DNA of 64,000 nt from Flavobacteriales bacterium. GTDB lineage: Bacteria > Bacteroidota > Bacteroidia > Flavobacteriales_F > PHOS-HE28. How positions within the stretch are numbered: position 1 is the first letter of the stretch; the number at the start of each line of letters is the position of its first letter. A program made the position numbers and the translations under genes. This document shows, one piece after another, positions 1 to 7,797 of the stretch. The notes under the pieces were generated by a model, which saw nothing but the letters and a program-made list of their open reading frames with translations, searched no databases and was not told the origin of the DNA. Location: the NCBI GenBank assembly GCA_016710685.1, contig JADJVC010000002.1, forward strand, positions 310,001 to 374,000, read 5' to 3'.

Positions 1-861
1 CTTGTCCAAGTATCCTGGGAACCGGATATCAAAATCCTTTAATTCATTGGCACATCGTTCACGGATCTGTTCCATGTGCGGCCCGGATCCACCCCAGACC
101 ACTGAGCACCGCTTCGCCAGCTCTGGGGGAATTAGCTTCATTGCCTCGATGAAAACATCATGGTCTTTCGGAGGTCGCCAGTAAGCGGCCAACATGATCT
201 GGAACCTGTCCGACGCAGGTGGAGGGCCAGGGACAAAATCGGCAGCCGCGATGTTCGGGATCACCTTGATCTTTTCCCGCGGGACCCCGAAGTTTTTATA
301 CAGGGTATTGCCTAAGTGTTGCGATACCGGCATTACCTTATGGATCGAGGAGTGGCCGAACCAGGCGCGGATCCGTTTGCGTTCCAGATCCCATTTCCGG
401 GCAGAAAATTTGTTCATGCCCAAGTTGTAGAAGCTGTTGTGTTCAGAGATCACGACATCAAGCCCTGATTTCTTGGTGAGGAACAAGGCCTGTTCGCTTT
501 CATCAGTGCGAACATGGATATGCATCAACCGGAGGTTATGAGCACGTTCCATTTTATGAACGACCTTTCCATACGTCCTTCGGATCAGGTAATTGGACAA
601 GCCGAACCTTCTTAGCCAAGTGTGGATCTTGATTCGATGAACGATGACCCCGTTCTCTTCCGTGCTAAGGACCTGAATGGAAGGCCAAAGTGAGCTACCC
701 TTGCTTACAATGCCATGCACTACGATCATCTTGTAATGCTCAGCCACCGCCTCCACGTGTTCGCGAATGAATATCCCGCCTACATGCGTTCCTTCCGGCC
801 ACCAACCGACCACGCATAGAATCGCCTCATCCCGTTTACCCGGATCGGGAATCGAGGTCAT
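1..861 (-). CDS. Glycosyltransferase family 4, 3' part missing
   Basis: 287 codons are visible and the frame is still open at the window edge, so the C-terminal part lies outside. The start ATG overlaps the stop of the upstream methyltransferase in an ATGA, which indicates translational coupling. The N-terminal half has the GT-B acceptor-domain look (VVGWWPEGTHVGGIFIREH, then ISEHNSFYNLG), and a linker with KIKVIPN leads into the nucleotide-sugar half (ILMAAYWRPPKDHDVFIEA-like strand, then GGSGPHMEQI). These features are typical of retaining GT4 enzymes that add sugars to surface polysaccharide or lipid-linked glycans at the cytoplasmic membrane face. The sugar donor cannot be told from sequence. 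It is the last visible gene of the glycan block transcribed towards position 1. Confidence 0.85.
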   Translation of the reverse strand, partial: MTSIPDPGKRDEAILCVVGWWPEGTHVGGIFIREHVEAVAEHYKMIVVHGIVSKGSSLWPSIQVLSTEENGVIVHRIKIHTWLRRFGLSNYLIRRTYGKVVHKMERAHNLRLMHIHVRTDESEQALFLTKKSGLDVVISEHNSFYNLGMNKFSARKWDLERKRIRAWFGHSSIHKVMPVSQHLGNTLYKNFGVPREKIKVIPNIAAADFVPGPPPASDRFQIMLAAYWRPPKDHDVFIEAMKLIPPELAKRCSVVWGGSGPHMEQIRERCANELKDFDIRFPGYLDK

Positions 862-1577
862 CGGGAAAGGAGCGCCTTTAGCTTGTATTGTGCGCGTTCC
901 ACTAATGTTTGCGCGCGTTGAGGCACCGATTTGTAGGCACCGGATGGCTTGTGTGTTAACGTAAGTGCCATATAATCCGGCTGATCATTCCAAATGGAAT
1001 GACGTTGGAAGTGGAGGATCGCCAATCCCGCACGGTCTATCTCCGAGGCAAGAGCGGGCAGATGCAAGGGAAGGTCAATTACCTGCAGTAATTCAGGCCG
1101 GTTTTGGTGAAGCCACTCGCAATAGAACGGATCTGGTGAGTGGATCACCACGCGGCCATTGGTCGCTAATTCGCGTTTGATCTGCTTGAACAAAAATGGT
1201 TGGCGTTCGAAAGGAATGTGTTCGAGCACGTCCGGAAGGATGATCATGTCGAAAGGACCGTCCGGTGTTTTTTCAGTGCTATCTCCGGCAACCAACACCA
1301 AATTGGGTCGCTCTCTCAGAAGTTTGCGTGCTTGCTCCACACTGGCTGGACTGAGGTCGGTAGCTGTCAGCCGGCCTTGTGGAACTTCTTTAAGGAGGAG
1401 TCCGGTAAGGGTTCCGATCCCACATCCGATCTCCAGCACATTCATGCCGTCCTTCAGGCCGTGCAGCACAGCAAAGTCACGGATCAAGTGATGACGTTCA
1501 TTGATGCCGGCATTGACTTGCCGACCCACGTACCGATCATAGTAATTCCGGATATCCGCAGTCTCCTTTTTTTCCAT
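858..1577 (-). CDS. Class I SAM-dependent methyltransferase
   Basis: This 239-residue protein has the SAM-binding motif I as VLEIGCGIGTLTGLLL (about residues 47-62), an acidic residue after strand 2 (ATDLSPASVEQA) and a motif II region DMIILPDVLEHIP. This is the UbiE/Methyltransf_11 fold. It sits between two glycosyltransferases and shares a 4-base overlap with the downstream one, so the inferred substrate is a sugar or lipid-linked glycan rather than a quinone; the true ubiE is at 10543-11259. The methyl acceptor is not predictable. Confidence 0.85.
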   Translation of the reverse strand: MEKKETADIRNYYDRYVGRQVNAGINERHHLIRDFAVLHGLKDGMNVLEIGCGIGTLTGLLLKEVPQGRLTATDLSPASVEQARKLLRERPNLVLVAGDSTEKTPDGPFDMIILPDVLEHIPFERQPFLFKQIKRELATNGRVVIHSPDPFYCEWLHQNRPELLQVIDLPLHLPALASEIDRAGLAILHFQRHSIWNDQPDYMALTLTHKPSGAYKSVPQRAQTLVERAQYKLKALLSR

Positions 1578-1701
1578 CTCGCCGGCAAACTATGAGTTGC
1601 CGCATTGTTACATGTCAAACTGGTCCAGGTATAGTGCCAAAGTGATCACGATCCGGGACTTCAAAGGTACTACAGGTTCGGAACTCGGTCAGCTTTGGGG
1701 G

Positions 1702-2823
1702 TCATACACCGATAGGAGGGATGGCTTGAAGGATTTTTACGATCAGCTTTCCATAAGAGACTTCATCCAAGTACCGTTCAGTAGTGCTCTTATCCACACC
1801 GATCCCTCCTTCTGCGGCTTGTTGGACCGCAGTGATGAATTCATCCCTGTTCTCCACCTTGTACACCCCTTTCCCCGTTAGTTCCGGGATATAACAATTG
1901 ATGGTGGTGATGACCGGTTTCGAATGGGTCAAATACGTGAGGGGTTTCAGCGAACCATAGGGCTGAGACGGTTTTTCCTGCTTTGGTTCGAACGGATACG
2001 CCACCAGCCCTGCAATCGAACCATCGATCAAGATGCTGAGTTTATCCGGGGGCAGCACACCGACGTGCGCCACGTTGGGCAGGGTAAGAAGTTGGATTCG
2101 CAGCTTTTCCAAATCAGGGACCATGGGGGACATTACTCCGGCCATGACCAAATTCAACTCCGGTAAGCGCTGCATCGTTTCTATCAACAACCCATAGTCG
2201 AGGCGCATGTTAATCCCACCTGCCAACACTACATAAGGGCTCCATCTTTCGTAGTAGTTCCCAGTAAACCGTTGTGGCTGTTCCCGGTCATTGCTTCTCA
2301 CCCCGTGGGGTATCAAGAGCACATTGGGATTCAACTTTCGGTACTTGTCCTGGAACCAGGGATTCACGGCTACGATGAGATCTGCAGCCATTGCGCAAGG
2401 GAGGTCCATTGCAAAGCTTTGATAAGGATCCACGACGTGGTAGATAAATCGATTGCCTTGGGTGCGTAATGGGCGCTGAAGTACTAATGGAGTAGGGTGG
2501 AAGCTCCACAGAATATTGCCATCCGGTTCCAATAGCCGGCTCAATTTCCGGGCAGTGCGGTAGTGCATCCATCGGGCCATGAACGATGGGATCATCCGCA
2601 AGGGCAGGTGGTTCCGGTAATCCACCACGATCACTCCTTCCGGTGTTGGCTTCAACTCTAGTTTGAAAGAAAGCAGATCGCGGAGCCTCCATTTGTCCGG
2701 TGGGCTGACGAAATAAACGGTGTGGCCCTTGGCCAATTCCGCAGCATAGTGATGTTTGGAGTACCACATGGCGCCCCAAGGTTCGAATGAGAAAACGAGG
2801 ATCGTTCTACGTTTGGTCTGCAT
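1702..2823 (-). CDS. Glycosyltransferase (GT-B fold, SKHHYA subfamily)
   Basis: The protein has 373 residues from ATG at 2823. A TTG 57 bases upstream (2880) is also in frame, but the conserved first strand begins right after the ATG (ILVFSFEPWG), so I prefer the ATG. The N-terminus carries WYSKHHYAAELA, shared with the glycosyltransferase at 4007-5209 (LSKHHYASTL), which marks the two as paralogues. The C-terminal domain has HVGVLPPDKL, GLVAYPFEP and YLTHSKPVITT, in the usual place of the donor-binding helices. It lies 67 bases downstream of the sulfotransferase and is co-directional with it. Donor and acceptor sugars are unknown. Confidence 0.82.
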   Translation of the reverse strand: MQTKRRTILVFSFEPWGAMWYSKHHYAAELAKGHTVYFVSPPDKWRLRDLLSFKLELKPTPEGVIVVDYRNHLPLRMIPSFMARWMHYRTARKLSRLLEPDGNILWSFHPTPLVLQRPLRTQGNRFIYHVVDPYQSFAMDLPCAMAADLIVAVNPWFQDKYRKLNPNVLLIPHGVRSNDREQPQRFTGNYYERWSPYVVLAGGINMRLDYGLLIETMQRLPELNLVMAGVMSPMVPDLEKLRIQLLTLPNVAHVGVLPPDKLSILIDGSIAGLVAYPFEPKQEKPSQPYGSLKPLTYLTHSKPVITTINCYIPELTGKGVYKVENRDEFITAVQQAAEGGIGVDKSTTERYLDEVSYGKLIVKILQAIPPIGV

Positions 2824-2890
2824 TTCAACCGGAGCGGGGGACGAGTAGGGTTTTGAACTTGCTCCTCGCCCGGGGATCAATGATCCCCGG

Positions 2891-3727
2891 TCACTTTTTT
2901 GAGGAAGATGATCCGTAACCCAACTTTTCGAAGATACCCGGAAAGATCCTGGTGATCTCTTCTTCCTGCCGCAAGGACAAATGATCTTGCCAATCGCCGG
3001 ATTTTCCTTTGCGGTAATGGTCGGTCTTTTGCCCCAGGCGTTTCAAGCCGCCCTTTTTCAGGTTGGCGAACGACAGCTCATCGAGGGACTTTCTTAACTG
3101 GTGGCGCGCGTATTTTTCAGATCTGATCTGCATCGCTTTCACCCCGGCCTTTTTTACGGCCCTGTTATAAAAGCACTGTGCTGCGAAGAGACTGTCGTTC
3201 TTTTCCCCGATCATTTCCATGAATTCCAGAATGCGGCTGAATTCTTCAAAAGGAGCATTCGTTATTCGCTTGAACTCGGTTTCGAGGATCCATGGATTTT
3301 CGTAATCCCAATGGTACAAGTTGCTGAGCGGGATTCGTCCGAGTGTAGCGATCTCGAGGTCGATACCGCCCTCTTCCGGCAAGGTCTGAAGTTTCTCCCG
3401 ATGCTCCACTGTCACACCTTTGGGGCTCAATGGATGAGGCTTTTTGTGGGAGAAGTAGCCTGATACGATAATGTCCCTGGGATCCCGGATTATATGGAGC
3501 CCACGGAATGGCTGGTCGATCTCTTTGATCAATTCTGCGTTCGATTCCGGGATGATCAGAAAGTCGGGTTTTTCATGTTGGAGCAAGGCGCGGAGACCGC
3601 CATGTTCCCGAATGAGCACGCCGTAAGCCGTCAATGATCTCCATCCGATTTCATTACAGATCCGTTCAATCACCAGGGTTGCCCACTGCGAGGCACATTT
3701 ATGCTGGCCAAAGAATACTCTAAGCAT
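2891..3727 (-). CDS. Sulfotransferase domain protein
   Basis: This 278-residue cytosolic enzyme of the PAPS-dependent sulfotransferase fold starts at MLRVFFGQHKCASQWA, where GQHKCAS takes the place of the 5'-phosphosulfate loop. The 3'-phosphate-binding element follows as IIRDPRDIIVSGYFSHK (about residues 80-96), with the expected Arg and Ser. Members of this family transfer sulfate from PAPS to sugars or lipids. Together with the adjacent glycosyltransferase this suggests a sulfated glycan or glycolipid. The 279 bases upstream (3728-4006) separate it from the next co-directional gene; I see no gene there. Confidence 0.85.
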   Translation of the reverse strand: MLRVFFGQHKCASQWATLVIERICNEIGWRSLTAYGVLIREHGGLRALLQHEKPDFLIIPESNAELIKEIDQPFRGLHIIRDPRDIIVSGYFSHKKPHPLSPKGVTVEHREKLQTLPEEGGIDLEIATLGRIPLSNLYHWDYENPWILETEFKRITNAPFEEFSRILEFMEMIGEKNDSLFAAQCFYNRAVKKAGVKAMQIRSEKYARHQLRKSLDELSFANLKKGGLKRLGQKTDHYRKGKSGDWQDHLSLRQEEEITRIFPGIFEKLGYGSSSSKK

Positions 3728-4006
3728 GATCTAAAAGCTTTCTGAGGAGATCAATTTGTTGATCCCCGGTATTCAAGTTCATTCGTGGGGCAAGGTAACT
3801 TTCAATCCTCCGCTCACGCAGGATGCTTTCTTATAGGAGTTCACGACAATGAGCCGCATGGAGAGTCCTCGTGTGCGCTTTGAAGATCACGCCAAACACT
3901 CCAAAATGGGGTGTTGGACTGAACAACGGGATAATCTAATAAGCGGACCGTGCAAAGCCAAGCGCTGCTGAAAGTGGCTTGGTGAGCCGATCGCGCGGGT
4001 TTTTCG

Positions 4007-5209
4007 TTACGCTTGGTCTTTGAGCTGGCTGGATACCCGCGCCATTGATCTAAGCTTCCTCGCGACCTGCTCGACTTTCTCGGCGTAGTTATTGGCCGCG
4101 GCGTAGGCCTTCCGTTTGGCCTGTAGTTCGGGGGCGTTGAGGGCGGGGAGGTCACGAAGCAGGTCTTTCATATAGTTTGTAACGGATCCGCCTGGCCGGG
4201 CCATGATCACCAGCCCTTCCAGGTTGCGGTGATCTTCCAAGTAGCTGCTCAATACCACCTTGCCACTCGCAAGGTATTCCAACAACTTATGGCTACTGGT
4301 TGCTTTCAGGCCCACACCTTCCAGATCGTATGCGATCAGCAGGATGTCCATGGCTTCGAGCCAATCCGGCACTTGGTCATACGGCACCGGGCCAATGAGC
4401 TTGATGTTGGGCAGGGCGTTCAACAGTTTCTCTGTCGCGGGGTCGACGCCGGTGTCGTTGCCAAAAGCACCGTGCAACGGGCCGATCAAGTGTAGTTGGA
4501 CCTCGGGGAATGAAGTGGCGATACCGATGATGGAACTCCAGTCAATGGCCCGCATAGCCAAATTGCCGAGGTAGCCCAGTTTGATGCCGGTGGATAAAGC
4601 AGGCAGGGCGGAAGCTTCCCGCTTGCGTGGCATCCAGCCATGTGCCAAATGCAGCACCCGGTCCTGCGGTTTTTCCAGCCCATCAGCCATGGCGGGAGAA
4701 ACCACGATCACCAAGTCAGCGAGGCCGGCAGGTCCGTTCAGTTCTTTGGGTTCACGCAGGTCCATGACATGCACGATCCGTTCAAGTGCATGTGCTCTGT
4801 TCTCGATCGACCTGAACCGATGAAGGTCGAAGTTCCACAGTAGGTCAAAGGGGCCGCCCGCTGCCGCGGCGAGCTGCTTCATCTGGTATGCTTCGAGCTT
4901 GGCGCGAACGACACGGGACAGAAAGCGCATACCCCGCAGCGGTGGAGGGCGGAACAGCACAGCAGGCTGGTCCGGTGCCGCTGCTGTTATCCGTATCCTG
5001 TTCTCCTTCGGTGAATCCGGGTCCAGGAAAAAGACTTGCGCGCCCTGCTCCATCAAAGTTGAGGCATAGTGATGCTTGGACAAGCGCACGGGGCCCCATG
5101 CTTCGGGGGAAACGATCAAAACGCGCCTTCCCTGCCAGTAGTCCATACCGGCCTCGGCCTTAGTGGCGTCGGATCTATCCGTGGGCTTATGGGAGGCGTG
5201 CATCATCGT
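4007..5209 (-). CDS. Glycosyltransferase (GT-B fold, SKHHYA subfamily)
   Basis: The protein has about 400 residues from the ATG pair at 5209, six bases after the stop of the FkbM gene. An upstream in-frame start at 5251 would lie inside that gene, and a later ATG at 5146 sits directly before the conserved domain (MDYWQGRRVLIVSPEAWG). It carries the same LSKHHYAS signature as the enzyme at 1702-2823. The C-terminal half shows KLGYLGNLAMRAIDW, HLIGPLHG, IKLIGPVPYDQVPDWL and HKLLEYLASGKVV, the classical donor-site helix of GT4/GT1-like enzymes. It is probably coupled to the FkbM gene. Confidence 0.85.
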   Translation of the reverse strand, partial: TMMHASHKPTDRSDATKAEAGMDYWQGRRVLIVSPEAWGPVRLSKHHYASTLMEQGAQVFFLDPDSPKENRIRITAAAPDQPAVLFRPPPLRGMRFLSRVVRAKLEAYQMKQLAAAAGGPFDLLWNFDLHRFRSIENRAHALERIVHVMDLREPKELNGPAGLADLVIVVSPAMADGLEKPQDRVLHLAHGWMPRKREASALPALSTGIKLGYLGNLAMRAIDWSSIIGIATSFPEVQLHLIGPLHGAFGNDTGVDPATEKLLNALPNIKLIGPVPYDQVPDWLEAMDILLIAYDLEGVGLKATSSHKLLEYLASGKVVLSSYLEDHRNLEGLVIMARPGGSVTNYMKDLLRDLPALNAPELQAKRKAYAAANNYAEKVEQVARKLRSMARVSSQLKDQA

Positions 5210-5214
5210 TCGTT

Positions 5215-6171
5215 TCAAATGCCGATGGCCTTCGCAGCGGCCGGTTGGCACAGCAGGAAATTGAAGTGTTCGCTTTTAGTAAGCTCCTGCACACGGGGTG
5301 GCGGCCAGGTGACATCATCAATGTTGTAGTACTGATATTCCAGGCCTTCCAACAAAGCAGAGACCTGCTGCGCCACCTCATCGTTCAGGATCTCGATCAA
5401 CATGGATGGCCGGTCGCGCTTGATCAATTCGTGGAAACCCCGCAGCACGGCGGGTTCATGTGTCTCCACATCGATCTTTAAGAGGTCCACCTTGGTTGCT
5501 CCTATTTGTTTCAAAAGATCGGTCACTGTAATGCATGGTATTTCCACAGGCCTCAAGGCTGTGCTTTTGCTGTTCCAATCGGCTTCCAAGGAAACGGAAA
5601 GCACGTGTTCAAGTTGTGGCAGGTCGTAGAGAACGGCCGTTCCGGTATGGTCGCTCACGGCTGCATTGACGGTTTGGATGTCCCAATTGTTCAGGGTTAC
5701 GTTACCCTCCAGTTTCCGGAAGACCCGTTCCACAGGTTCCACGGCCACCACCTTCGCCGATGGGTTCGCGGCTTTTGCCGCCAAGGCATACACGCCCGTG
5801 TTGGCACCGATGTCACAGATCACGGACGAAAGCCGACAAAGCCTTATCCAAAGTTCCAACGAAACCGCCTCCCAGCCCTTGATCCCTTTCCAGAACAGTT
5901 CATTCTCGATCACATGGCCATGGTGCATGATCCGGAATCCCTCCGTGGGGCTGATGGGTACATGGATCACGCCCTTGAAGTGCAAGTGTTGGTGAATGCC
6001 CGGCGGCACATGAACAATCTTCCGGAGCAAGGTGAACATCGGCTGCTTGAAGGGCATGGCCTCATAGACTTTCTTCAACGACCCCTTTATCCGGCTCATG
6101 TCCCAAAGAACGTAAGCCTTTATCCATTTCACCAACTTGGCCACATTTGTCCAGCACAAGTGCGGTATCAT
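5215..6171 (-). CDS. FkbM family methyltransferase
   Basis: I chose ATG 6171, giving 318 residues. A longer frame exists, but it would run antisense through rdgB. The FkbM fold is seen in SSVICDIGANTGVYALAAKA (SAM motif I), VVAVEPVERVFRKLEGNV (acidic loop EP) and VDLLKIDVETHEPAVLRG, followed by SMLIEIL. FkbM proteins O-methylate hydroxyls of polyketides and, in bacterial glycan clusters, sugars. Here the gene heads the minus-strand glycan run. The start lies 31 bases from the divergent rdgB start, so both promoters must share or overlap that short gap. Confidence 0.88.
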   Translation of the reverse strand: MIPHLCWTNVAKLVKWIKAYVLWDMSRIKGSLKKVYEAMPFKQPMFTLLRKIVHVPPGIHQHLHFKGVIHVPISPTEGFRIMHHGHVIENELFWKGIKGWEAVSLELWIRLCRLSSVICDIGANTGVYALAAKAANPSAKVVAVEPVERVFRKLEGNVTLNNWDIQTVNAAVSDHTGTAVLYDLPQLEHVLSVSLEADWNSKSTALRPVEIPCITVTDLLKQIGATKVDLLKIDVETHEPAVLRGFHELIKRDRPSMLIEILNDEVAQQVSALLEGLEYQYYNIDDVTWPPPRVQELTKSEHFNFLLCQPAAAKAIGI

Positions 6172-6201
6172 TGCCAGCGGCAACAACGCCTTAACCTGCT
6201 C

Positions 6202-6795
6202 ATGGACCGCTATCTGCTCTGTACGGGCAATCCTGGCAAGGCCAAGGAATTGCGCGAAATCCTGCCCGCCCAGATCCAATTGCTCACCTTGCAGGAAGTC
6301 GATCTTCCGACTGACCTGCCCGAAACCGGCGACACCTTCGCTGCGAACGCCCTGCAAAAGGCACGTTTTGCGCGGGATCGCACGGGCTTACCGTGCATCG
6401 CCGATGATTCCGGTCTGGAGGTTGAAGCTTTGGGTGGTGCTCCAGGCGTGTATTCCGCACGATATGCGGGCGAGGCCAAGGAAGATGCGGCCAACATGGC
6501 CAAGCTCTTGCAAGAGATGAACGGTGTGGAGGACCGCCGGGCATGTTTCCGCACGGTGCTGGCCTTTATCGATGGGAGCGGGGAACATCTTTTCGAGGGT
6601 GAAGTGCGCGGTACGATCACCACGGAACCACGTGGCACGAACGGCTTTGGCTACGACCCCGTTTTCCTGCCGGAGATGAGCGACCTCACCTTCGCGGAAC
6701 TCGACGCGAGGATGAAGAACGCGATCAGCCATCGCGGGCAAGCGGTGTGGAAATTGGCGCGCTTTCTCGCGGAAAGGGAGGTCGGCGATCGCTGA
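6202..6795 (+). CDS. rdgB: Non-canonical purine NTP pyrophosphatase (RdgB/HAM1)
   Basis: This 197-residue protein has the usual family length. It hydrolyses dITP, ITP and XTP to the monophosphates and cleans the nucleotide pool in the cytosol. Family signatures are the N-terminal LLCTGNPGKAKELREIL, the central ADDSGLEVEALGGAPGVYSA with the metal-binding acidic pair, and the C-terminal GTNGFGYDPVFLP and NAISHRGQAVWKL. The open frame extends far upstream to 5506, but that part is antisense to the FkbM gene; ATG 6202 matches the family start. It is a housekeeping gene inside the glycan block. Confidence 0.95.
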   Translation: MDRYLLCTGNPGKAKELREILPAQIQLLTLQEVDLPTDLPETGDTFAANALQKARFARDRTGLPCIADDSGLEVEALGGAPGVYSARYAGEAKEDAANMAKLLQEMNGVEDRRACFRTVLAFIDGSGEHLFEGEVRGTITTEPRGTNGFGYDPVFLPEMSDLTFAELDARMKNAISHRGQAVWKLARFLAEREVGDR

Positions 6796-6798
6796 GCC

Positions 6799-7776
6799 TC
6801 ACTGAGGGCCGGGTGTGAAGCGCACGCGTGGCAGCGGGTCACTTCCGTACAGGTCCACATCAAACCGCTGCAACATGCGGAGGATCCGGTCTTGTTGGGC
6901 GGGGTCGAGTTGTGATTGCCAATGGGAGAGCTGGTCGAGCGGCTTGGCGGTAGGGGAGCCGGAGCGTGTGGTGCGGCTGGGCCGCTTGGAGATCTCCAAT
7001 GCCTCCTGCGGTACCGGGATCCCCCATGGCGTGAATACCTTCCTCAACGTTGCCTCGGTATGCAGAAGCAGTTCTTCGTAGGTGATGGTGGTCCAAGCTT
7101 TGTCGTTCAAGGGATGCTTCAACAAGAAGGCGTGAGTGCTGCACCAGATGTAGGCGAGGTATTCCTCCTTGGAATTGATCGGCCCTGCGATGTCGTGGAA
7201 ACGCATCATCAATTCACCGTGCCGTTGCGCCGTTGGCCGGGGGGGCGGTATCGGGTGTGTGTCCCAAGCACCATGCTGCATCATGGATGCCACAACCGCA
7301 CAGGGGTGCCGGACCAAAAGAACAGGCCTCGGCAAGGAGAAGCGTTTCGCGAGCCATGGTAACAACAGGTGTCCCCGGACGAACTTCACGATAAGTTGAT
7401 CTGCGGCACGCAATTCCGCAGGGGTGGTGGCTTGTGCCAAGTAAGGTGTGAGCACCTTGCCGGAGAAGAGCCGCATAAAAAAATCTTCGGCCTCGGGCCA
7501 TTCGGTTCCCTCGGGAATATGCTGGCGCCACGCAAAACCGAGTTCGCGGATCCCCGATCCTCTTTCAAGGTCCAATGGCTCCCAAATGGTTGCCGTGCCG
7601 GCTATTGTGCCCAGCATTTCTTCCAGCCATGTGGAGCCGCCGCGCGGTGAGGCGAACAACAGGATCGCCTTCGATGGATCCAGGTCCATCTGCTCCTGCA
7701 AGCGGGCCAACCGGAAGGCCAGCCAGCGCGCCTTTATTTGGCGCTGGCCGCGTGTGAGAAGGGATCCATCCGACAT
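6799..7776 (-). CDS. Sulfotransferase family protein
   Basis: The protein has 325 residues with a clear PAPS 5'-phosphosulfate loop, ILLFASPRGGSTWLEEML (about residues 39-56), and a 3'-phosphate element, LLVRHPCAVVASMMQHGAW. It is not a close copy of the sulfotransferase at 2891-3727, since the 5' loop differs (SPRGGST against GQHKCAS), so the two probably have different acceptors. Its stop is three bases from the end of the convergent rdgB. It is a second sulfate-transfer step for the local glycan block; the acceptor is not predictable. Confidence 0.88.
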   Translation of the reverse strand: MSDGSLLTRGQRQIKARWLAFRLARLQEQMDLDPSKAILLFASPRGGSTWLEEMLGTIAGTATIWEPLDLERGSGIRELGFAWRQHIPEGTEWPEAEDFFMRLFSGKVLTPYLAQATTPAELRAADQLIVKFVRGHLLLPWLAKRFSLPRPVLLVRHPCAVVASMMQHGAWDTHPIPPPRPTAQRHGELMMRFHDIAGPINSKEEYLAYIWCSTHAFLLKHPLNDKAWTTITYEELLLHTEATLRKVFTPWGIPVPQEALEISKRPSRTTRSGSPTAKPLDQLSHWQSQLDPAQQDRILRMLQRFDVDLYGSDPLPRVRFTPGPQ

Positions 7777-7797
7777 TCCGGTTATCTAGTGAGGTGA

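Noticed and set aside
5506..6201. An in-frame upstream extension of rdgB reaching back to 5506.
   Set aside because: It runs antisense through the FkbM gene, and the RdgB family start matches ATG 6202 exactly.
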